Shown here: one piece after another, positions 13,101 through 25,100 of the stretch
How the letters are laid out: each line of letters starts with the position of its first letter
Position numbering within the stretch: the first letter of the stretch is position 1
NCBI GenBank assembly: GCA_964023205.1
Contig: OZ026844.1
Location: 37,199,963-37,263,962, forward strand
Direction of reading: 5' to 3'
Origin: Lutraria lutraria
Taxonomy: Eukaryota; Mollusca; Bivalvia; Venerida; Mactridae
Length of the DNA stretch: 64,000 nt
The notes under the pieces: generated by a model
What the model saw: only the letters and a program-made list of their open reading frames with translations
Databases searched by the model: none
Told to the model about the DNA's origin: nothing
Program-made: the position numbers and the translations under genes

Positions 13101-16100
13101 AGATAAAGCCTTCTTAGCAGATTGTAAAGGACTCGTGGACGAAGGATTCTATTTCGACAATTGTGTTAATGACATATGCTGGGCTGGTCCAATGGATTAT
13201 AAACCGATGTGCACTATGACCTTAGCTATAGACAATAAATGTGCCGAGTATAGTCGCGCAGTGGACTGGAGTGCAAACCCTTTTCTGAAACAAATGTGTT
13301 GTAAGTATTGTATGGTGGATTATTACAACCACTCTTCATACAACATTTTAATACAACTATTCAAATTACAACCACTCAGATCACGAAGCCATTTGAGTAG
13401 TATGTAAGGAGCGTTTTTCAATCAATGTACGTTATTGAAACGGATTAAAAGAAGAAAGTATGCTGCAAACGTTACTAGACTTCTACTAGCCGACGGTTAT
13501 TCGATAACCAGCCCTGATCATTACATGTCATCATGGCTTTGTTATTGGGCTGAAGACTGTCTTATTAGCAAGGCCATTATGAAAACACTTACTTATTGAC
13601 AATGATGGCATAGCTGGACAGCCACCCAGGATGACCGTAGAGGCCGTGTTTTTCATATTTGCCGAGTTTCTTCAAACAGACTATGCTTTTTTTCATAATG
13701 GCTGGGTTTTGTGTTCATAATGTCGTGGTGAACTTCATGCTTTTGAAGTGAAAACGTGCTTAATATTGAATAGTTGATTATCAACAGATAAGCTATGAAC
13801 AAAGGATTAAGTGATTGCTAAATGAATGCACCGTCTATACGTTCTGTTTAGTATTGACTTATTGGTATGTAGATGAATGGATATGTATTATATTTTGTTT
13901 TTCGGAAGTGTGTTTGACTGTAGAACATTTGTGATTTATATAATCATTAGATCAGACAATTTAAGCCTTTTTAGGTTTCATCCCCATGTGTTACGTTAGT
14001 TTTTCTATTGGTCAGACTCACTTTCTTTCAAGGGTCATCACCTGTGTATAAAGGGTCATGAAAATGTATTCATCTTTATTTTAAAAAATAGTTCCAGATA
14101 TTCAGTGCCCTGAAGGTATGGTGTACACAGAAAGCGCAAGAGTGAGCGACACAAGCTGTTCCGATCTTTGGAGAGAAAAAAAAGTTCTTTATGACGACAT
14201 TCGTGCTCCAGGATGCGTTTGTCTAAACGGCTTTTACTTCTATAATGGTGAATGTATACCAAAGGAAGAGTGTCCATGTAAAAATCATTATGAACCCGAC
14301 AGGGAACCTTACTTACCTAGAGAAATTGTTGAAAGGGATTGCGAAACATGGTATGTTTATTATCATTAATTTATAACCAATTTATTGTATTACATTGTAT
14401 TTAACTACGCATCGTTTGCATGGTATTTACGACAACTTCGTCTTCTCAAATGAATGGCTGTTTAGGGTTTTATTGAAAGAAATCACGAACTCTTCGTAGG
14501 TTATTGTTCCACTAATATATAATACATGTTACTGATGAAAAAGTGCACTAAGCCCGAAACATTTAGAGTCAATTTCTGTTCATGTATTATACTATAATGG
14601 TCCCTCTTTTTCCATAGCGTCTGTGAAAACGGTACTATACATTGCACCGAACCAAGAAAGGACTGTGTTGATGAAATGATCTGTGCGCATATAAGTCAAG
14701 TATACATGTTTAAAGATTTTGTGCCTCAAAGACATTGTGGATCAACAGAAAACATTATACAGACAAAACCTGGTTGTGGTTGTCCAGGCCATTTGGTGAA
14801 GTCGCCGACGGTATACCTTATCATTACCTAGTCGTAACTTAAACTTCGCTTAGTGACTATCTCAATATATTGCTTGTCTTATCATAATGGCCACAGATTT
14901 TCTTACCTGCTTTTAAACAACATCGATGTTACCATCGCTTTGTTTAGACCCAAAAATGCTGTTTTACACTGACTCGATAACAGAGCGTTACTGCAGTAAG
15001 TTAAAGCACTCTGTAGGTAATAGTGAATGAGTGCAAATATCTTATATTTTCTCTACAGGGTGAATGTATTGATGAACTGGAATGTCCATGCTTCTTTGGT
15101 GGCAATCCTCAACCTAATTCTACAATGATACATAACAGATGCTTCGAAATGTAAGTTATTTCTATAATATCAAAGATGTATTGTATTCCAAACAATTATG
15201 TACATTTGGGCTCATAATATGGATATTCCGGCGCGCCAAAGTTATATCACGATAATGCAAAAAAAACCGACCTCGCGAATACATTTTCATATTAATGAAC
15301 AAACGAATCGCAGTTATTATTAATGTATACACATATGTTCTTTACAGGACCTGTATTCACTCGAAATGGGATGTTACTTATAAACCAACGTGTCCAGGTA
15401 TGTTCTTTCCAGTTTGTGCTTTTGGTATTATTTTGTTGCCGAAAATGCAAGTCTACAATTTTTAGTTCAGCTTTACACATTGAATCTTATTTTAGAATAC
15501 CAAGTTTGGAAGTTCAAATGCAACTAAACTTTTATGGAAATAGGAATCTATACCGTATATTTCACTTTGATCGCCCTTTCCTTGATGTATGTCCCATGTA
15601 CGTTATCATAGATAATGAATTGGAAAAATAATTCTGACCCAATTTGAATCCAATTATGAACCTAATGTAAGGTACACAATGTAACTGTCCAACTAGTTTA
15701 AGGAAAATCTGTGGAACTACCTAAGTGTACGTCAGAGGTCTTCATACGTTGTTAAAAATGGAAAGTCGCCAATTGACTCTAGCTTTTGTTAAACTAAACT
15801 GGTTCCCATTGGCTTCTCTGTAAATTTCCTTTGGTGCACTGCAGCATGGAACGGGGACCAGTTTATTGTTAAACCGGCCAGTGAAAAAGATCTATAAAAA
15901 TGTCTGGAAAAAAAAACAACAACAAAATTAGACTCTAGGTATTCGAAAACCGTTCAAAGAATACGTACTTCGTGTTGATGCTATTTTATGTCGTACATCA
16001 GAACTAAGTGTTTGACAAGATCAAAAATTAAAATACCAACGTCACATTTACATCTTAACTCGTAGATTAGAACCTCTTCAGAGCGGCCCTCTGTTGAGCA

Positions 16101-19100
16101 ACAACCTCCCTTCACCAACAACATGAGTTCTTTTTACCACTTGACTTAACCATTAATCAACCTATCTAGAGCAACATCCTCTCATCAACAACATAATTTT
16201 ACTACATGTACTTCCAAATGCTTTGCTTTGGAGAAGTTGCATTGTACATGTAGTAACATAGTTCTAACTATAGTCTTGGCTATACACATGTACATGTAGA
16301 AACATAGTTCTAACTATAGTCTTGGCTATACACATGTACATGTAGAAACATAGTTCTAACTATAGTCTTGGCTATACACATGTACATGTAGAAACATAGT
16401 TCTAACTATAGTCTTGGCTATATACATGTACATGTAGAAACATAGTTCTAACTATAGTCTTGGCTATACACATGTACAAATGTACATGTAGAAACATAGT
16501 TCTAACTATAGTCTTGGCTATACACATGTACTGTAGAAACATAGTTCTAACTATAGTCTTGGCTATACACATGTACATGTAGAAACATAGTTCTAACTAT
16601 AGTCTTGGCTATACACATGTACATGTAGTAACATAGTTCTAACTATAGTCTTGGCTATACACATGTATTTGAATCGGTTGATGATCTGAATAAGAAAAAA
16701 TGGTGATAAAAACTTTCTTATGACAGTCATTGAAGGAATTTACATCATCCAGTAAACAATTCCAAGTCACTATTGATAACCTTCTTATAAAAAACGTTGT
16801 TATTCCATATAAACTCAATAAATAACGTGAACTTATATTTCTTAAATCCTGTTTTGTAGGAATCTGTAGTGCGTATGGTGAAAAGAATTTCGAATCTTTT
16901 GACGGAAAAGTTTTCAAGTTGGGAGGTAGCTGTACATACACAATGCTGCAGTATGATGATATAAGTGTTGAAATTGGCAACGTTGCGTGTAGGTATGGTA
17001 ATGTTTGCGCAAAGAAATTGGCTATCTTGCGAAAGGGGCTTGTCATCACTGTCGCACCAGATATGCCAATAACCGTCGGAGCATTAAAAATCACAGCCAA
17101 TGAATACAGGTACTGACAGTATACAGTTATTTTTTCCCCTATACAATCCTGTCAATGCAATGTGTTGTTTTAGATGTACATTATATGTGACGATTTTTGC
17201 GTTTTAAATTGTGGTTAATATAAATTTTCCAAATCACTGTTTAGCCTTAATTTAATGCATTATTTCATATGTATTATGATTTTACTGTCTTATCATTATT
17301 TATTTACTATATTATTTTATCATAGTTATTATTGATTTACTGCTTTATCTGATATTATTCTTAATTTGCTGTGTTATTTTATCATTGTTATCATAAATGT
17401 ACCTTAATTTTATTGTAACTAATCTATGATTTTATTTTATCATTATTGCAATTAATCTATGGTTTTATTTTATCATTATTGTAATAAATCTATGGTCTTA
17501 TTCTATCATTATTGTAATAAATATATGGTCTTATTTTATCATTATTGTAATTAATCTATGGTTTTATTTTATCATTATTGTAATTAATCAATGGTCTTAT
17601 TTTATCGTTATTGTAATAAATCTATGGTCTTATTTTATCATTATTGTAATTAATCTATGGTTTTATTTTATCATTATTGTAATAAATCTATGGTCTTATT
17701 TTATAATTATTGTAATTAATATATGGTATTAGATTATCATTATTTAAATACATTTGTGATTATTAATTAGCTGTATTATTTTTACAGTGCTGCTGATGGC
17801 AGTTTTTCCGTCTCCCGCTCCGGTTTTTTCCAAGTTTTAAGGTTTGTGAACGAAGGCCTTGAGATACACTATGGCAGTAAGTATATTTACTGTTGAGTCC
17901 CAACATATTCACATCTACAAAATTATGATCAGTTCTTGGTTTGAAACACATGAACATTTACTTAAGCTTGACATACTGTGAAATTGAATTATTTTCATGC
18001 CAACACACTGGGTACGTGGGGTTAAACCCTAAGCCCGTCACATTGTCCATGTCATGAATTTGTTGTCAACATGGCGTCTAAGGTCAATTATCCTTCACCA
18101 AAGATCAATTATGTGGTGAGGTGAGCAGTAATTCGTAGGAACGGGGTTAGCGGTGGTACGGAATCCAGTAAAACTAGTTAGATTAACAATTGTTTGAAAT
18201 AAATAAAAGAAGTTTAGAAATATCCATCAAAACATGATAATAAAGAGACTTTTAAGTATAATAGGTATGATTAATGTACACTTTCATAGGATCAAGAGTC
18301 AATCTTGTGCTTGACGCTGATTATTCCGGCAAAACCAAGGGATTATGTGGAAATTTCGACCATTTGGTAATTGGTGATCACGTACTTCCGGACGCAACTC
18401 CAACTTTAAGCATTGCAGGTAAAATCTACATTCAATATTGTAAACAACTAGCCATGTTACTACTACAAAATCGTATGTTAATTTTGTCCGTTTGAGAAAT
18501 CATATTAATTACGAATCGAGAGAATTACGTATTGGTAAAATACTTGTAAACGCCTCTGAATTAAGTGTTGCAACTAAGTATATAACTTTACGGTACGGAG
18601 CTGGCTCGACAAAAGGAATTCGATACCAGAACACTTAGTTTTCTTCAAAAATGTACACGCACTTATAGACAAGTGAGATAGAAGTAGCATACACTATATC
18701 TGAAATACAGGGCTGTGTTTGTTCTGATATATTAACCCTTGTGATAGGTCACTCGCATATAAATAACCCGGGATGCAAATAAGGTTTTACATACGATAGT
18801 TCACGGTTAAAGTGATAGTCATAGCGTAGCGGGTTTGAGGATATGATTTTAATCAGATTGAGTGATTGGTTATGGACCTAGATAAATATTTCCTTAGATC
18901 CATATTTTACTATAGTTTACTATATTTCATTATATTATACTATATTTCATTATATTATACTATATTATACGTGTTTGACAGTACTCACCTGTACGCGAAG
19001 GTCACCATTCTTTATTTTAACAGTCAAAAGAAGGAAGAAGCCACTCAGTTTTATATAAACTACTAAATGATGTAAAATAGTGTTCAGTTTGCGTTGGTAT

Positions 19101-22069
19101 TATGATTGTCATGACTACGTAAGATTTTAAACAAGTAGTGTTATTGTTTTTATGTTATAGAGTTTGGCAACGCCTATTCTCTGACAACTGACTGCAATAT
19201 TGAAACAGAATATGAAGAATGCAAGGTATGTATTTTTGACAAGATTATGTTAGACTTTTAGAGCAACAGACATGTCTGTGACTTTTGTTATTTCTGATAA
19301 TAGATGACTTGTTTCAAGGAAAAGTAACGTTAGAGGCGCTGTTATTAGGTAACATTCGACATTTTATCTAACTTTTACAGGAGGGAAATAATAGATACGC
19401 CTGGGCTGCCGACTCGTGCAAACCTATCATAGACACTAAAGGTATCCATAGTGATTGTATCCAGGCACTTGATGGGGTTGAAGAAGTTAGGAAGTACTAC
19501 CAAAATTGTATCAACGATGCGTGCGGGTAAGTTTGTTTATTTCCTTTCTTGAAATACAGGAACACTCCGATGTGATGACCATTTATAAGACTCGAACAAG
19601 AGATCTCGAGAATGAGATGGTCGCTAATATGGTTTTACTGTAAGGTCTTGAAACCTTTAAGTTGTAGAGCTTTTATTATGGTCTCAAACTGGCCAGACCT
19701 TCATATCCGAAAATAACACCAAGTGAAGGACTTATAAATCCTTGACCGGGTGTATAATTATTACATAGATGATTTGTAAAACGGAAAGAGGCATACAACC
19801 TCTCCAAAACTACACCCTTTTAGGAGAAGCAAATTATGGTGTTATAAAGAGGTTGTTAATCTTGAGGGGTTAACTTAACACATGCAGTTAATTCGTACAA
19901 TAGAAAAAAATCATGCTGTTGTTGAAGGGAGGTTGTTGCTCAAGTGAGGGACGCTCTGGAGATTTTGCACTGTATTGGCAAGTTTTCTACTTAAAAGTTG
20001 TGAAATTTAGCTTTAGTCAGAGCAATGTTTTAAACGTACACTGATTTATGTTTTATTTAGCTGTGAGAACAGTGGAGCTTGCGAGTGTCTGTGTACAGCA
20101 TTGTCAGCATTCGCTGATCTGTGTGCTAGAAGTGGATATCCAAAGAAATGGAGATCGCAGCAGTTATGTCGTAAGTTGATTAATTTAATCATTGTAGTGA
20201 AACCACAGACTTATAGAAAATCAAATGTTCATGAGCTTACTCCCACTTTTTAAGCAAAATTACAGAATTATTTTTCTTTCACTTTTTATGAAAGCTTTGT
20301 CCTAGTCCTTGCAAAATTGAAATCTAAAAATGGCGCCTATAATGATATGTTTCAAATGTGTTTCCAACCGGAAGTAGACATACTACTCACAGAAATCTTG
20401 CTAAAACAAATCTTAAAAACATTCGAAAGTATTTCAGGTTTGTCGGATGTTGTGTTGCTTCTAGAAATTCATATTATATTAACTACTGTAGTACTGTTCT
20501 AAAGTTGTCTCTCAGGAATGTGAAGATATGTTTTATTAATATATTAATTAATGTGATCAATTTTATCAATCTCAGCCATTCAGTGTGAAGATAATGAAGA
20601 GTACCAGTCATGTGGTTCGATGTGTGAACCAACCTGCAAAACTATGGGCGCTTCTAATACTTCAGTATGTGCTCTCGGGTGCCTGGAGGGATGCTTCTGT
20701 TCAGAAGGCATGATACGAGAAGGTAATTAAGGGTCTTAGATAATAGAAGCTGAGATTTACCTTCTGTCGAATCTCGGTTTTAGCTTGTCTGTTTTTGATG
20801 AAAATGTCTAGCTATTGTGATCACTTCGGCGTCTGCATCATGCAAAAACTCAAAAACTGTAAGAGGTAGCAACATGAAACTTCATTGGTGAAGCAGACGA
20901 GCGTATGCACTGCTTTAGTGCTCATGTTTTCAGTTAAATATTCTCAATTCATTCACGATTAACTAGTTTACTTTCAAACTTAATTCGTTAACACGTGTGT
21001 ATACATTGGTTTGTGGTTGTCTGTGAACGACCTGGATATTGACCATTTTATCTCGGAAAAAATAGTCTGTTATTCAATCTTATGGCAAGTACATTTTTTT
21101 TTTAAGAATTTTAACAGTTTTTGATATTAGTCTAATTATCAATTTGAACTAAATATTCCGAAAATATTGAGTTGTTATAAAGAGGTGGTTTGGACATAGA
21201 GGTGATTCCCAAGTGATGTATTCCTTTATTCTCTGGTAGATAATTTAGGCTCGCAGCAAATCGAGTCTCCAGTTTCCATTCCACGACTTTATTGGTGAAG
21301 AAAATGTTTAACCGCAAAAACTGGAAAAAAACGAAACAGTGTCATACAATCTGAACGAATACCGAACAATGTAAAACTTGTAAGCAAATGTACAAAGTGA
21401 AGAATTACAGCACTTTTACGCTCGTGCTGCCTTTATTCGTGGCTCACTTACGCAAGAGTGACTGTATCATTTGGTAAAGGTACATTTACTGTCAATGATA
21501 CTGTATGAAGAAGTTTGTGCAGACTAGATTTTCTTTTACAAAATACCGCGATACGTTTTCCTGGAGATACGTTTCACTGGAGATACGTTCTCATGGAGAT
21601 ACTTTATCCTGGTGAAATGTTTTTTTCCTTGCGATACATTTACCTGGCGATACGATCCTCTGTTTTACGAATGAAGCTGAGTGAATTATTAGACCAAATA
21701 TTTGAATGTTACTGAAAAAGAATGCCGAATAATCGTTCCTAAATTAATTTTAGGGGACAAGTGCGTACCAGCCGATGAGTGCCCATGCTATAAAGACGGA
21801 AGACGAATAATGCCTGGAGAAGCATTGAAAACAAACTGCGGGCCATGGTAATAATATGCGTTCAACATGTAGTTTTTATTTTTGTTTACGTTAACGTTCG
21901 ATATATCACGGCATAAACTTCTTTAACAATTTTTGAAATTAGAACAATGAACTTTGCCTTCAATTTTTATTAACCATTGAAAGAATGTAACTAGTATATA
22001 ACTTAGTGTGTCACACAACAATAGTCATATGGCTCTGTAGCACATTTAAATGATCGTGTTTGTCCGCGC

Positions 22070-22100
<31 letters not shown>

Positions 22101-25100
22101 GTGTGTAAGTTTTAGCTATACATGTATATATGTTCAAACATAGCCTCACTGGGACGTATTACTTATATACCTTTACTTGTTTTCAGTGTTTGTGAGCGGG
22201 GAGAGTTTGTATGTGAGGACGACTGTCCGGTGTGTAATGACAATGAATTCATGTGCGGTGAACAATGTATACATAAAATGGCGGTATGTGATGGAACTCC
22301 TGATTGTACTGACGGATCGGATGAGTTGGGTTGCGGTGAGTATTACAAAAACTTACTTGAGTACAACACGAATTTTTTGTTTGTTTATCATTTGCGAATT
22401 TTAACCGTAATTTTTCTTAAGACGCATCCCCTCTATGAGGTTTTATTTTGTAAGTAACCGGTGTGTGACTTTGGATAGATTTATGTTGTCCAGTTATTAT
22501 CTACGACTGATTGTCATGTATAGAAGCTTTCATGGTCTGTTGAAGGTACATGTACAAATTATTTCTAGTCCAATGCCCGTAGGTTCGAACTCTTCTCTGG
22601 TCGTATGCAGGTTTTCACACGATTTTCACATTGTCTGCATTGTTAGAAAGTAAAAATGGCATGGAGAGTTATTTATGTTAAGTATCATAAATTGCGTCTT
22701 AAACAATAAATAAAATCTGATGACTTCTAGTCGTCAGAAACTGTTTCTAGTATTCTATGTATCATGTTTTATATGCGCAAAATTGACCTGTAAAGTCTTA
22801 CTACGCTGATTATATCTAGTTTGCAAACTTCGACCAGTCGTACGAGTCCCTTGATAAACAAAATTCGAAAAGTTTGTTCTGCCGTTCAGAAATCTTTGTT
22901 TTATGGGGCCTCGTATCGTATTTACAATCTCCCCTTATCAGAGTTCGACATTAAAATGTGGAACCTGTTTTTATTGTGCATGTAACAATTACCATTACAA
23001 TAATAGACGATGTTTTTATATCTTAAACTAGTTCGTTTTGAAAGGAATGTTCTGTTTGTTGTACTGACCATTCCAAGGTTCTCCAAGTTTTGTAAGGTTC
23101 TATGTGTAGGCTGGTTTGGGGGTTGTGGGAATTTGGGGGAAGGTACTAATGGGGGGGGGGGTCGTGTATTTGTTATACTGGAATATTTTTCATATCTAAA
23201 TCAATAAATGTAAGCTGAAATTTGGCATAGATACCAGTTTAAAGTATTTTTGATTCATTTGAACACACATTCGGAATTCAATTCAATTTGAACGAATTAA
23301 TCGGTACCGATTATATTGAATATGATTGGCAAAAAAACTTTATGTTTTTGTTCAAAAGTAAAAACAATCACTTTCTAATCCTGAGATACATTCTAATATG
23401 GAGTAACGGACTTCACATGTTCAAGTACATGAACATAATTGGATTTATATGATTCTATAACAGAAGAATGTGAGGATGTAGACATGTTTAAATGCAAAGC
23501 TTCCGGAGAATGTATACCCGATTACAAGATTTGTGATGGAAACTATGACTGTGGTGATATGGATAAGTCAGATGAATTGAATTGTGGTATGTTTATTATT
23601 TAATTTAAACATAAATAATACTGTTCAGGCAATCGTTATAACATTGTACAAATGGTTTCTGCGCAAAATATAGTCAAGTCAAAGGTTAGGTTTTGATCGT
23701 ACAGTTTATCGACATATAACTTATATACATTGTACAATGATAGCGGTACATGATTACAATATACTACATATTAAAAAAGGTAAAATGGAAGTATGTGAAA
23801 ATACAATGAAACACATGTATACTGAATATAACATGGCAAAAAGATAAGAGATAAAAAATATGAATGTTATGAGAATCACAATTTCACTGTCGCGTCTCTT
23901 CCAAGGAGCACTGACAGACATAATGAGCTGATTTGCAAACGTTTCAGTAAAATAAAATGCGGGAGTCATGACATGAATTAAATATGTATTTTTTTGTATA
24001 TATGTTTGGTAAATTTTAATTATTATGGTAAAAAAGAAAACATAACTCAAATAAAGTTGCTACGCGTTTCGTAATTTACTTCCTCAGGCAACTAGTATAA
24101 TTATTGGAATGATGGTCAATTAATATCACCTAAGAAACATTCCATTTCTCGGTCAGCAGTGTTGATCCATGACGTAATATATTGTATGCTTTCTCCATAT
24201 AATTCTTTATTGATAATCTTGATCTGAATCCTATTACAATTTATATCTTTATCATTGTACAGATGATGATATGGATGAATGTCAATTTATATCTTTATCG
24301 TTGTACAGATGATAATATGGATGAATGTCAATTTATATCTTTATCATTGTACAGATGATAATATGGATGAATGTCAATTTATATCTTTATCATTGTACAG
24401 ATGATGATATGGATGAATGTCAATTTATATCTTTATCATTGTACAGATGATAATATGGATGAATGTCAATTTATATCTTTATCATTGTACAGATGATGAT
24501 ATGGATGAATGTCAATTTATATCTTTATCATTGTACAGATGATGATATGGATGAATGTCAATTTATATCTTTATCATTGTACAGATGATGATATGGATGA
24601 ATGTCATGAAAATTCCATCAAATGTACGGATGGATCACGTTGCATAATGGCTTCCTGGATTTGCGATAATGACCAAGATTGTGCGGATGGATCCGACGAA
24701 CAAAACTGTACAAGTAAATACAAACCTGTCGTTAATGAAACACTCCCATGGTTACATTTCTTTTGTTGGATATTTTGCCTGTTCCTGGTGCTGATCTCTA
24801 TCAGAAATCGATTATTTGAATGATATATCTAAGAAATGTTGAGGGGGTATGGACTAAATATTTTTTCAAAACCAAAACTTTGTTTGGATAATTTATATAA
24901 TTATTATATATATATTATCCTCTACCCTACACGTGTAACAAACATCATTTTGTGAGGCAATGTCAAATCCTATTAATGGTTAAAATGTACGGTATAAGTA
25001 TGCCATCCAGTTGGGATATGTTCGGTTCGTCTGTCACTTGGTAAATTTTCAAATGTCTTGAGTTCATCATTTTGTATCAGGATTTAGTCTCATTCTCATT

